Source of the DNA: Sva-07 sp963716235
GTDB taxonomy: Bacteria > Actinomycetota > Acidimicrobiia > Acidimicrobiales > Ilumatobacteraceae
Reading direction: 5' to 3'
Assembly: GCA_963716235.1 (NCBI GenBank)
Contig: CAVQTE010000009.1
Span: forward strand, 62,001 to 126,000
Length of the DNA stretch: 64,000 bases
Shown: piece after piece, positions 56,225 to 64,000 of the stretch
How the letters are laid out: the number at the start of each line of letters is the position of its first letter
Position numbering within the stretch: the stretch's first letter is position 1
Made by a program: the position numbers and the translations under genes
Notes under the pieces: model-generated
The model's input: only the letters and a program-made list of their open reading frames with translations
Told to the model about the DNA's origin: nothing
The model's database searches: none

Positions 56225-57515
56225 CCGATCCTCTCCTTGCTCCCGAGCAGGCCTTGGGGTCTGACGAGGAGCACCAGGATCAAGACGGCCAGTGCTCCCA
56301 CGGTCTTGAGGTCGTTGGCGTTGGGCACGATCCACGTCCAGAGTTCGACGAAGATCCCGATGATGAGGCTGCCGAGCAGCGCGCCGAACGGGTTGCCCAG
56401 TCCCCCGAGGGTGATGGCGGCGAACATGAGGAGCAGGAGCGTGAAGCCCATGTCCCACTTGATGCTGAACTCGAGCCCGTAGAACACGCCGCCCAGACCG
56501 GCGAGCGCACCGCCGAGAATCCACACGAGCAGGATCACCCGGTTGGTGTCGATGCCGCTCGACGAAGCCAGGTCGGGGTTGTCGGAGACCGCTCGAATGG
56601 CCTTGCCGAACCGGGTCTTGAGCAGGAAGAGGGCGACACCCACGATCACGAGGGCCGACGCCCCGATGATGAAGAGCGTGCGCGGTGGCAGATCGATCGG
56701 CCCGATCGAGACCGGGTCGCTCTGCAGCGTGTACTGCTGGAACGCCTTGAGGTCGCCACCGAAGAGGTAGAGGAAGAAGTACCGCAAGGAGAGTGCGATA
56801 CCGATCGACACGATCATCATCGACGTCAGACTGGTCCCTCGGCGCCGCAACGGCGCCCACAGACCCTTGTCGAAGCCGGCTCCCAACAAACCGGAGATCA
56901 CCACCGCGACACAGGCAGCGGGGATCAGGTGCCAACCGAATTCGGAGTTGAAGATGAACGTCATGAATGCGCCGAAGGTGACCATCTCTCCGTGCGAGAA
57001 GTTCGACAAGCCGGTCGTGCCGAAGATGAGCGACAGCCCGATCGAGGTGATTCCGATGATCATCGCCAGCTTCAGCCCGTTGGCGAGTGTCTGCGGCAGC
57101 AGGCTCCACTTGCTCTGGACGTCTCGGGTGTCCTCGCCGAGGAAGAACACCCGGGTGACGTTCTGATTCGCCTGCCACCTCGAGTTCCTGCACGTCTTCG
57201 CCTTCGGCCACGGCCAGACCGTCCGGCAGGGTCGAGACGTCGAGTCGTACCGTGAAGGTTCCGGGCTGGTCGAGGCCGATCACGTAGTTGCCCTCGGCGT
57301 CGGTGACGGCCTCCCCGATCGGTGTGCCGCCATCCTCGACCACGATACGGACGTCGGGAACGGGCTCGATCACCCGCTCGCCGTCCTCCTCGTAGCGGTT
57401 CTGAACCTTGCCTCGCACCGACTGCGGGGCATCGTCGTCGGTCTGGGCCAAGTGCAGCCCCTGACGTGGCGCCGATGACCAGCAGACCGATCAGTGCCGC
57501 GAGCCAGATCCGCAT
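56221..57515 (-). CDS. livH: LivH permease with an exported N-terminal Ig/carboxypeptidase-regulatory-like domain (two frameshifts)
   Basis: About 430 aa when reconstructed, against about 290-310 for a plain LivH. The N terminus is a signal peptide (RIWLAALIGLLVIGAT, cleavage after GAALA). Then comes an extracytoplasmic beta-sandwich of about 90 residues: GKVQNRYEEDGERVIEPVPDV, GGTPIGEAVTDAEGNYVIGL and PGTFTVRLDVSTLPDGLAVAEG, the pattern of SdrD/CarboxypepD_reg domains. The permease follows: SLIFGTTGLSNFSHGEMVTFGAF, SIGIALSLRYFFLYLFGG and LGGLGNPFGALLGSLIIG. Extra bases near 57452 and 57174 break the frame; removing both gives an exact reading frame. It is first of livH-livM-livG-livF. Confidence 0.88.
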
Positions 57516-57559
57516 CGATCGCGCCTGGCGCCCGTCTGTGCCCATGTTGGGGTGCGAGC

Positions 57560-58523
57560 CTACAAGGATTGGGGGACGCGACCGGAAATCCTGTCGCCGG
57601 ACTCCTGCGGGTGCTGTTCGGTCTCGCCGACCGGTTCGAGCCCGGCAAGGACCAACCAGACCGTTGCCACCCACAGTGCGGTCGCTCCCGCGACGTGTGC
57701 GGCCACCAGAACCTCGGGAACGTCGCTGAAGTACTGGACGTAGCCGATACCGCCCTGGAGCACCGCGATGAACATCCACGTCGAGAGCTTCCCGCCGAAC
57801 GTGCGCCGCCAGATCGGGCGTGCGTCGCAGGACGACGACGAGCACCAGGAAGAGCGCGACGGCGATCCATACCGTGACGCTGTGCAGTTCGGCGACGGTG
57901 GAGATGTCGAATCCGTAGCGGCGGGCCGTCTCGTCGCCGGCGTGCGGACCGGCGCCGGTGACGACGGTGCCGGTGACCAGCGCCGCCGCCACGAGGACGG
58001 TGAGCGCCACGAACAACCTGGTGACGAGCGGTGTCACACCGATGTCCTCCCGACGCCCCACCGGTTCGGGACCCGAGCGGTGCACGGCGACGAGACCGAA
58101 GCCGATGGACAGCATCGCCAGGATGAAATGTGACTGCACCAGCGAGGGGTGCAGGTCGCCGCGTACTGCGATGCCTCCGACCACCCCGTTGCCGAGAATG
58201 GTCAGCAGAACACCCAGCGACGGACCCTTGAGGCCCCCTCGACGCGGCCACACCCGGAACGCACCGATCGCCAGCAGCAGCGTCGGGATCCCGATGACGC
58301 CGCTGAGCAGTCGGTTCACCTGCTCGATCGCTGCGTGCCCGGTCGACACGTCGATGAACCGTTCGTCGTTGCAGTTCGGCCAGTCGTCGCAGCCGAGCCC
58401 GCTCCCGGTGAGCCGTACGATCGCGCCGGCCACGGTGAGCAGACACACACCCGCGACCGCGAGGATCGCAATCTGACGAAACCGTCGCAACGACAGCGAG
58501 AAACGCGGACGCGTCGGCTTCAC
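57560..58523 (-). CDS. ctaA: Heme A synthase, CtaA/Cox15 family (one frameshift)
   Basis: About 320 aa when reconstructed, with about eight membrane helices. It begins RQIAILAVAGVCLLTVAGAIVRLTGSGLGCDDWPNC, with EQVNRLLSGVIG (first heme His region replaced by Asn-Arg spacing, typical of CtaA), LVQSHFILAMLSIGF and VAELHSVTVWIAVALF. The second half resumes after an extra base near 57811 with WMFIAVLQGGIGYVQYF and LVAAHVAGATALWVATVW, carrying the last His. It makes heme A for cytochrome aa3 oxidase, so the organism respires aerobically. GTG 58523 is the likely start. Confidence 0.87.
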
Positions 58524-58562
58524 TCTCCATACCCGCCACAGGTTACGACTAGCGTCGCTCGG

Positions 58563-59711
58563 GTGCTGAGCTCGTTCGACGACTTTCCGATCCATCAGAC
58601 GTCACACCCGATCGCCCAGACGGGGTCGACCGACATCAACCACTACGACCGATACTTCTTCAACGGCTACACGAAGGACACGCGCCTGTTCTTTGCGCTG
58701 GCGATGGGCCTGTACCCGAACCGGCATGTCGCCGACGCGTCATTCAGCGTCGTCGTCGACGGCGGCACGGCCGATGCCCGCCAGATCAGTGTGCACGCGT
58801 CACGGCGCGCACCGGCCGACCGTGCCGACGCGAACGAGGTCGGTCCCATCCGCGTCGAGGTGCTCGAACCGCTGAACGCACTGCGAATCGTCGTCGAAGC
58901 CCCCGAGCACGGGCTGCGCGCCGATCTCACGTTCGTGCGGCGCTCGGCACCGATCGAGGAGGCCCATTTCCACCAGCAGATCGGTCTCCGCGTGGTGTTC
59001 GACTACACCCGCCTCACCCAGTTCGGGGGCTGGGAGGGCTGGATCGAGGTCGACGGTGAGCTCACCGATCTCGCTCCGGGCGAAACGCTCGGCTGCCGGG
59101 ATCGCTCGTGGGGCATCCGACCGGTCGGAGAGCGCGGTTCGACAGGAGCGCCGGTCGCCGACCCGCAGTTCTTCTGGCTGTGGGCCCCGATCAACTTCGA
59201 CACGTTCTCGACCCACTTCGATGTCAACGAGTATTTCGACGGCCGACGTTGGCACGAGAGCGGATTCGTCGCGCCGGTCGCCGGCCACGACGCTTCACCC
59301 AGCGCAGACGCCGGTGCCGAAGCGATGCGCTCGGTCGACTACACGATCGACTGGCGACCGGGCACTCGCACTGCTGCGGCCTTCGAACTGGTGATGACGC
59401 CCTGGGAGGGCGAGGCCTCGACGATCAGCCTGGAACCGCTGTTCGAGTTCCACATGTCGGGGTTGGGCTATCTGTCGCCCGAGTGGTCGCACGGTGTCTG
59501 GAAGGGAGAGTTGGCAGTCGGCGGGGAACGCTGGAATCTCCCGGTTGACGACGTCTTGGCACCCCACCACGTGCACGTCCAGTCGATTGTCAGAGCGACC
59601 ACTGCCGGGGCGCTCGGCGAGCACCAGGGAATCGGCATCCTCGAGCAACTGGCGATCGGACGCCACACGCCGACCGGTCTCGAAGGGATCTTCGACGGCT
59701 TCCCCGGGTAA
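58563..59711 (+). CDS. Uncharacterised protein, lipocalin/CrtC-like beta-barrel candidate
   Basis: 382 aa, no signal peptide and no membrane helix. The sequence starts FDDFPIHQTSHPIAQTGSTDINHYDRYFFNGY, contains many Trp and Tyr, and has GCRDRSWGIRPVGE and WLWAPINFDTFSTHFD. The alternation of short hydrophobic strands with turns, and the RDRSWG motif, resemble bacterial proteins related to hydroxyneurosporene synthase/AttH lipocalins. Such genes are frequent in Acidimicrobiia and mycobacteria beside lipid-metabolism genes. No function is assigned. The start is GTG 58563. Confidence 0.7.
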   Translation: MLSSFDDFPIHQTSHPIAQTGSTDINHYDRYFFNGYTKDTRLFFALAMGLYPNRHVADASFSVVVDGGTADARQISVHASRRAPADRADANEVGPIRVEVLEPLNALRIVVEAPEHGLRADLTFVRRSAPIEEAHFHQQIGLRVVFDYTRLTQFGGWEGWIEVDGELTDLAPGETLGCRDRSWGIRPVGERGSTGAPVADPQFFWLWAPINFDTFSTHFDVNEYFDGRRWHESGFVAPVAGHDASPSADAGAEAMRSVDYTIDWRPGTRTAAAFELVMTPWEGEASTISLEPLFEFHMSGLGYLSPEWSHGVWKGELAVGGERWNLPVDDVLAPHHVHVQSIVRATTAGALGEHQGIGILEQLAIGRHTPTGLEGIFDGFPG

Positions 59712-59724
59712 CCGGGCCGGGTGA

Positions 59725-60528
59725 TCAGGTGTGACGGATCGTCATGCCGCCGTCGACCGCAATGGTGGCGCCGTTGACGAAACTCGACGACGGTAGGCAC
59801 AAGTTGAGCGTCATGTGGGCAACCTCCTCAGGATCGCCGTAGCGGCGCAGAGGCACCCGCCGGCGGGCGTAGGTGTCTTTGGCTTCGCTGGGGATGGCCG
59901 CGGTCATCGCCGTGTCGATCGGGCCGGGACAGATGCAGTTGACGGTCACGCCGTGGCGGCCGAGCTCGACGGCCAGCGCGCGGGTCAGGCCGGTGACGCC
60001 GGCCTTCGAGGCCGCATACGCGGCGAGGCCCGCCGTGGCGACGATCGACTCGGTCGATGCGATGTTGACGATGCGGCCCGATCCCGACTCGATGAGATGC
60101 GGCAGTGCGAGTCGGATGAGGCGAGCATGCGCAGTCAGGTTGACGTCGAGAGTTCGCGCCCAGTTGTCCTCGAACTCGGCCTCGTCCTGGAACATCGAGT
60201 TGACCAGAGACACCCCGGCATTGTTCACTACGACGTCGATCCGGCCCGCCCACGTAACGGTTTGGTCCACGAGGTTCCGGAGCTGTGCGTGATCGGCGAC
60301 GTCACAGGTCGCCGCGAGCGCCGCATCGTCACCGTGCACGGCCCGGATGCCGTCGACCACTGCCCTGACAGCATCTGTAGAAAGGTCGGCCACAACCACG
60401 CGTGCGCCTTCGTCGGCGAAGAGTTGCGCCGTGGCACGACCCATGCCGCTGGCCGCGCCGGTGACGATGGCCACGCTGCCCTCGATCGAACGCGACAGAC
60501 GCGTCAGGCGGGGGCCACCGGAGTTCAC
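59725..60528 (-). CDS. Short-chain dehydrogenase/reductase (SDR)
   Basis: 267 aa, classical SDR. The NAD(P)-binding motif is VAIVTGAASGMGRATAQLF. ADLSTD places an Asp after strand 2, favouring NAD. VVNNAGVS is present, and the catalytic Ser and Tyr-x-x-x-Lys are in IVNIASTESIVATAGLAAYAASKAG. A C-terminal GGMTIRHT follows. The substrate is unknown. GTG 60528 overlaps the PNPOx-like stop as GTGA. Confidence 0.9.
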   Translation of the reverse strand: MNSGGPRLTRLSRSIEGSVAIVTGAASGMGRATAQLFADEGARVVVADLSTDAVRAVVDGIRAVHGDDAALAATCDVADHAQLRNLVDQTVTWAGRIDVVVNNAGVSLVNSMFQDEAEFEDNWARTLDVNLTAHARLIRLALPHLIESGSGRIVNIASTESIVATAGLAAYAASKAGVTGLTRALAVELGRHGVTVNCICPGPIDTAMTAAIPSEAKDTYARRRVPLRRYGDPEEVAHMTLNLCLPSSSFVNGATIAVDGGMTIRHT

Positions 60529-60968
60529 GCCGCCGACCACCGCTTCATTCCACCCATTCCGTACTGGTGCAGGATCAGCGCGCGGTCGGGCGTGATGGCC
60601 AGGAATGCGGTGCCGGGCGAGTCGTCGGGCCCGCCGGGTGCGAACGCACCGAGGTCGTAGTCGAACACCCCGGTCCACAAGCGGCGCTTCGTTTCGAGAT
60701 CGGTGAACACTGCCGCGGTGCCCCAGATCTCGACGCCGTCGCCGACGGCGTCGACCTGCCAGTGCATGGCAACATCCGGGTGAGAAGCCACATTGCGCGC
60801 CTTCACCGAATCCGTGCCGATCATCACCCAGCAGACGTCACCCTCCCAGCAGGGATGCACCGGTACCACATCCGGCTTGCCGTCGGCGCCAACCGAGGCG
60901 AGGTGGGCCCACGGGCTGAGACCCGCGGCGAAGGATTTGACGTCGTCGAGTTGCACTTGATCGCTCAT
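60525..60968 (-). CDS. Pyridoxamine 5'-phosphate oxidase-like flavin/F420-binding protein
   Basis: 147 aa. The split beta-barrel shows WAHLASVGADGKPDVVPVHPCWEGDVCWVMIGTDSVKARNVASHPDVAMHWQ, the pattern of PNPOx-like proteins that bind FMN or, in Actinomycetota, coenzyme F420. The C terminus AFLAITPDRALILHQYGMGGMKRW is typical. The cofactor cannot be decided here. The start is ATG 60968, with TACTGT six bases upstream (leaderless type). Confidence 0.82.
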   Translation of the reverse strand: MSDQVQLDDVKSFAAGLSPWAHLASVGADGKPDVVPVHPCWEGDVCWVMIGTDSVKARNVASHPDVAMHWQVDAVGDGVEIWGTAAVFTDLETKRRLWTGVFDYDLGAFAPGGPDDSPGTAFLAITPDRALILHQYGMGGMKRWSAA

Positions 60969-60974
60969 GGCCGA

Positions 60975-60984
60975 ACAGTACCCT
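60975..60984. promoter_or_regulatory. Overlapping divergent -10-like elements for the PNPOx-like gene and queF
   Basis: On the minus strand TACTGT (60980-60975) lies six bases before ATG 60968. On the plus strand TACCCT (60979-60984) lies seven bases before ATG 60992, with a -35-like TTGATC at 60957-60962 (16-base spacer). The two hexamers overlap by two bases at GTAC, so the two promoters should exclude each other. Confidence 0.5.
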
Positions 60985-60991
60985 CGCGCAG

Positions 60992-61360
60992 ATGTCACTG
61001 ACGGTCCTGGGCAACACGGCGCGCGAGCCGATCGACCACGTCGAGGTGTTCCCGGCACCCGAGCACGTCACGAGCGTCACATTCACGAGCGACGAGTTGT
61101 CCTCGATGTGCCCCGTGACCGAACAGCCCGACCTGTCGAGCGTCACGATCGAGTACGCACCAAACGAGTGGTGTGTCGAGTCCAAGAGCCTCAAGCTCTA
61201 CCTGTGGGGATTCCGCGATCGTGCCGTCTTCGCCGAGGCGTTGGCCGCCGAGATCGCCGGTGAGATCATGACCACGGCCGAGCCGGCCCACGTCACTGTC
61301 ACGCTGGTACAGCGCCCTCGTGGCGGTATCGAGATCAAGGCCGTCGCACAGCTGCCCTGA
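60992..61360 (+). CDS. queF: NADPH-dependent 7-cyano-7-deazaguanine reductase
   Basis: 122 aa, the short unimodular QueF. It reduces preQ0 to preQ1 in queuosine synthesis. The catalytic Cys is in SSMCPVTEQPD (Cys40, Asp47), and the QueF motif that binds NADPH is VESKSLKLYLWGFRD at about residues 62-76. ATG 60992 has a leaderless -10 element. No queC, queD, queE or tgt is in the window, so the rest of the pathway must be elsewhere or preQ0 is taken up. Confidence 0.93.
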   Translation: MSLTVLGNTAREPIDHVEVFPAPEHVTSVTFTSDELSSMCPVTEQPDLSSVTIEYAPNEWCVESKSLKLYLWGFRDRAVFAEALAAEIAGEIMTTAEPAHVTVTLVQRPRGGIEIKAVAQLP

Positions 61361-61379
61361 CGGTCGATCGTCGAATCGA

Positions 61380-62465
61380 TCAGGACCGGACTTCGTAGAA
61401 GGCGTTGACCGAGTGGTCGACGTCGAGCGTGCGGAACTGGGTGAACCCGGCCGCGAGTGCCATCTCCCTCGCTCGTGACTCGGGAAGCCCGAGCGTTCCG
61501 AGGCCCGCCCCATCAGGGGCCGACAACGCCGACGACATGCACGACAGCACGCTGATGCCGTACATCAGTGGCGCCATCGGATTCTTCTGGACATTCTCGG
61601 CGAAGGTCTCACGTCCCTTGATGTCAACGAGCAGCCACGTGCCCTGGGGTGCCAACGCCGCGCCGATGGCGTCGATCATCTGCTGCGGGTGGGTCATGTC
61701 GTGGATGCAGTCGAACGTCGTCACGAAGTCGACCGAATGATCGTCGGGCAACGGCTCCACGCGAGGATCGACGAACCGCACGTTCGTGGCGTTGTCCTCA
61801 CGTCGGCGATGTTCTGCTCGTTCGAGCGCATGCTGCGAGATGTCGTAGCCCACGAAGGTGCTCAGCGGGAACGCTTCGGCCATCAGCAGCACTGCTCCCC
61901 CGGCGCCGCACCCGATGTCGGCGACGGTGATCCCCGCCTGCAACCGCTCGACGATGCCGTCGAGTGCCGGGAGCACCGTCGGGATCAGATGGTGACGATT
62001 CCACGGCTCGAAGCTCCGTTCGATCCCGACGGCTCCCTCGGCACCATGGCTGTCGTAGTCGTGGCCCATCCCCGTGCGGAAGCTCTCGGGCATCACCTCG
62101 AGGGCAGCCATCGTCTGAGGGAACCGGTGGAACATCCCCATCCCGAATGCGGGATGGTCGGGGGTGGCGAGCACCGCGGTGGCCTCCGTTGTGAGCCAGA
62201 ACCGCTCGGGGGTGGCCTCTGCATCGACGGCGACCAGTTTCGCGGCTGCCTGGTTGTAGGCCCATTCACGAACCCACCGTTCGTCGAGCCCGGTGTGGTC
62301 GGCCAGCTCTGTCGTCGTCAGCGGTCCACCGGCAGCTGCCAGGGCCGTATACAAGCCGAGTCGGTCGCCGAGGTGGATCATGCCGGCAGTGACCGCGCCA
62401 CTGAGCTGCGTGAAGACGGAGAACGAGTAGTACTTGAGCAGGTCGGGATCGGGTGCTTCGGGCAT
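61380..62465 (-). CDS. Class I SAM-dependent methyltransferase with N-terminal winged helix
   Basis: 361 aa. An N-terminal winged-helix region (AGMIHLGDRLGLYTALAAAGGPLTTTELADHTGLDERWVREW) precedes the SAM domain: VADIGCGAGGAVLLMAEAFP, FVGYDISQHALERAE, FVTTFDCIHDMTHPQQMIDAIG and GTWLLVDIKGRETFAENV. The layout resembles Rv2258c-type and other actinobacterial small-molecule methyltransferases. The substrate is unknown. The start is ATG 62465. Confidence 0.87.
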   Translation of the reverse strand: MPEAPDPDLLKYYSFSVFTQLSGAVTAGMIHLGDRLGLYTALAAAGGPLTTTELADHTGLDERWVREWAYNQAAAKLVAVDAEATPERFWLTTEATAVLATPDHPAFGMGMFHRFPQTMAALEVMPESFRTGMGHDYDSHGAEGAVGIERSFEPWNRHHLIPTVLPALDGIVERLQAGITVADIGCGAGGAVLLMAEAFPLSTFVGYDISQHALERAEHRRREDNATNVRFVDPRVEPLPDDHSVDFVTTFDCIHDMTHPQQMIDAIGAALAPQGTWLLVDIKGRETFAENVQKNPMAPLMYGISVLSCMSSALSAPDGAGLGTLGLPESRAREMALAAGFTQFRTLDVDHSVNAFYEVRS

Positions 62466-62499
62466 GGCACGACGGTAGATCGTCGGCTCGGGTCGCCCG

Positions 62500-63177
62500 T
62501 CAGCGGGTGCGTTGTTGCTGGCCCAGGTGCTCGACGTCGCTGAGCTTCGACAGACAGAATGTGAATCCGTCGTCCAGCTCCATCGCCTCGAGCCGGCTGA
62601 TCGACGTGTGCCCCAGAACGAATCGGTCCCACTCCCACGGCACCGGATCGAGCCCGAGGAGATGCCCGACCGTGACCGAGTTGGTACCGGCATGGGCGAC
62701 GAGTGCGATCCGAGCACCAGGCTCGCGAATCTGCCAGACCGGCAACTCCGTCTCCGAACGCACCACGCCACGATCGGCAAGGAACGCCGTGACACCCGCT
62801 CGGATTCGTGCGACGAAATCACGCATCGACTCGCCGCCACTCAGGCCGTGCCAGCGGTCCTCGGCCTTGCGTCCCCTGAGTTCGGCGTACGCCTCGGCGG
62901 CCTTCTCCGCGGGAGTGCCGTGCCAGACAGGATCGCGGATCTCCTCGAGCCAGGGGTCGACGACCTCGTGTCGACCCAGGGCCTCCAAGAGCGGCTGCGC
63001 GGTCTGTCGCGCTCTGACGAGCGGCGACACGAGGATCTCGTCGAACTGCTCGTCACACAACGCACCGGCGAGCAACTCCGCTTGCCGACGACCGAGATCG
63101 GTGAGCGGAGGATCGACCACGGTGAGGCCATCGCGCACCCATTCCGGCTCACCATGTCGGATCAGCACGATCTCCAT
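62500..63177 (-). CDS. Histidine phosphatase superfamily protein
   Basis: 225 aa. The catalytic motif is IVLIRHGEPEW, with LVSPLVRARQTAQPLLE, a Glu in EEIRDPVW and the second His in IALVAHAGTNSVTVGHLLG. Phosphoglycerate-mutase-like or phosphatase activity is inferred from the family only. ATG 63177 has TACAGT seven bases upstream. Confidence 0.87.
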   Translation of the reverse strand: MEIVLIRHGEPEWVRDGLTVVDPPLTDLGRRQAELLAGALCDEQFDEILVSPLVRARQTAQPLLEALGRHEVVDPWLEEIRDPVWHGTPAEKAAEAYAELRGRKAEDRWHGLSGGESMRDFVARIRAGVTAFLADRGVVRSETELPVWQIREPGARIALVAHAGTNSVTVGHLLGLDPVPWEWDRFVLGHTSISRLEAMELDDGFTFCLSKLSDVEHLGQQQRTR

Positions 63178-63184
63178 GGCTGCG

Positions 63185-63190
63185 ACTGTA
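63185..63190 (-). promoter_or_regulatory. -10-like element TACAGT, leaderless start of the histidine phosphatase gene
   Basis: TACAGT is separated from ATG 63177 by seven bases, and no ribosome binding site is seen. Confidence 0.5.
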
Positions 63191-63233
63191 CGGGGAGAGC
63201 GCGAGGCCGAAGCAGTCGATAGCTTGCGGCGCA

Positions 63234-63986
63234 GTGACTGACGAGACCGGTGCTGCTGCGGGCTGGTACGCCGATCCGACCGGTCGCTACGAACACCGCT
63301 ACTACAACGGACAGACCTGGACCGCTGACGTGTCGTCCGGCGGCCAGCGGTTCGTCGACCAACTGGGCCTCAGCCCGAGTGCCCAGTCCGATGTGGGCGG
63401 CGCGAACAACGCCCCGAACAACCCCCCGAACAGCGCGGCGGGCACCGCCGCCATGGTGCTCGGCATCGTGGCCATCTCGATCGCGTGGATGCCATTCGTC
63501 GTGGTGCTGGGAGTCTTCGCTGCATTCCTCGCCCTCGTGTTCGGTTGGATCGGATTGCGACGAGCCAGAGACTCCGCCGGGAGTCGTTCATTCGCCGTGG
63601 TCGGCCTGGCAACCGGCGCGAGCGCGCTCGTCGCTGCGACGGTGGGCGTCCTGCTGACGATGGTGGTTCTCGATGTGTACGACGACTACCTGAACCCGCA
63701 GCCGAACAGCATTGCCGTGACCGAATGCGAACTGCAGGGGTCACGTGCGACCATGGCAGGAGTACTCACCAACACCGGTGACCGCACGGCCGACTACTCG
63801 GTGCTCATCGGGTTCGTCCGGCCGGGTACGGACAACGCTCACCGTTCGGAACGCGTCAGCATCGACGACGTCGAGCCGGGCGCCGACGCACGGTTCACCG
63901 CTCAGAGCCAAGTCGATCTCGAGGCGATCGACTGTGTGATCCTCGACGTCAACGGCCCGCTTCCGTTCGGCGTCGCCGTCGACTGA
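63234..63986 (+). CDS. DUF2510/DUF4190-type membrane protein
   Basis: 250 aa. The N-terminal DUF2510 module is AGWYADPTGRYEHRYYNGQTWTADVS. A Pro/Asn-rich linker follows, then two pairs of hydrophobic segments (AAMVLGIVAISIAWMPFVVVLGVFAAFLALVFGWIGL and SFAVVGLATGASALVAATVGVLLTMVVL), as in DUF4190 proteins. The C-terminal 90 residues are a beta-rich domain, probably extracytoplasmic (TECELQGSRATMAGVLTNTGDRTADYSVLIGF). The role is unknown; such proteins are common in Actinomycetota. GTG 63234 has TAGCTT eight bases upstream. Confidence 0.85.
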   Translation: MTDETGAAAGWYADPTGRYEHRYYNGQTWTADVSSGGQRFVDQLGLSPSAQSDVGGANNAPNNPPNSAAGTAAMVLGIVAISIAWMPFVVVLGVFAAFLALVFGWIGLRRARDSAGSRSFAVVGLATGASALVAATVGVLLTMVVLDVYDDYLNPQPNSIAVTECELQGSRATMAGVLTNTGDRTADYSVLIGFVRPGTDNAHRSERVSIDDVEPGADARFTAQSQVDLEAIDCVILDVNGPLPFGVAVD

Positions 63987-64000
63987 TCCGACCGCACATC

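Noticed and set aside
57072..57450. A CtaA protein extended into the liv operon
   Set aside because: The apparent extension is the shadow frame after a one-base insertion near 57811. The correct frame ends at 57560 with a normal CtaA C terminus.

Overview
This is a gene-dense, high-GC bacterial chromosome segment with about 66 protein genes, no rRNA or tRNA gene seen, no CRISPR array and no insertion sequence. The gene content points to Actinomycetota: mycobacterial-type integration host factor (mihF), a helicase-dead PriA, the GuaB1 branch of the IMPDH family, DUF3151, DUF2510 and DUF1844-like proteins. The substrate-binding protein and LivH architecture suggest an Acidimicrobiia/Ilumatobacter-like member, but that is inference. 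No gap longer than 300 bases lacks a gene.

Layout. 1-0.7 kb: 3' part of infC. 0.9-2.7 kb: DUF1844-like gene facing hisG, a cold-shock-like ORF and an alkyltransferase-like gene. 2.8-5.9 kb: def-fmt-rsmB-mogA operon. 5.9-7.5 kb: RsmC-like methyltransferase and a PLP dehydratase. 21.1-7.5 kb (minus): a long operon pyrR-pyrB-pyrC-carA-carB-pyrD-mihF-gmk-rpoZ-coaBC-metK-priA, headed by a PyrR-binding hairpin. It joins pyrimidine synthesis to nucleotide, SAM and CoA metabolism. 21.2-22.9 kb: amidohydrolase. 34.5-22.9 kb (minus): alaS-ruvX-mltG-aroE-aroC-aroK-aroB-pepP-efp-nusB plus a DUF2079 membrane protein. 34.5-44 kb: mixed housekeeping genes (RNase D, rhodanese, mobA, DUF3151, MFS transporter, pyruvate kinase, phosphatase, M18 aminopeptidase). 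46.7-43.9 kb (minus): guaB1-cmk-plsC. 46.8-52 kb: hydrolase, tsaC, J-domain protein, xylulokinase, nitroreductase, enoyl-CoA hydratase. 52-57.5 kb: a branched-chain-amino-acid-type ABC transporter, with the binding protein convergent to livH-livM-livG-livF across a strong bidirectional terminator. 57.5-64 kb: ctaA, an uncharacterised protein, SDR, PNPOx-like protein, queF, a methyltransferase, a phosphatase and a DUF2510 protein.

Two sequence-wide patterns helped choose starts. Successive genes very often overlap by four bases (GTGA or ATGA). Many first genes have a TANNNT hexamer 6-7 bases before the start codon, which indicates leaderless transcripts.

Many conserved genes, including essential ones (carB, alaS, pyk, ruvX, aroE), carry single-base frameshifts, and these are densest in the liv cluster. 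They look like sequencing or consensus errors, and coordinates given here span the reconstructed genes. The most unusual real feature is the ABC substrate-binding protein: its C-terminal segment lies before its N-terminal segment, an apparent circular permutation. LivH carries an extra exported domain at its N terminus.
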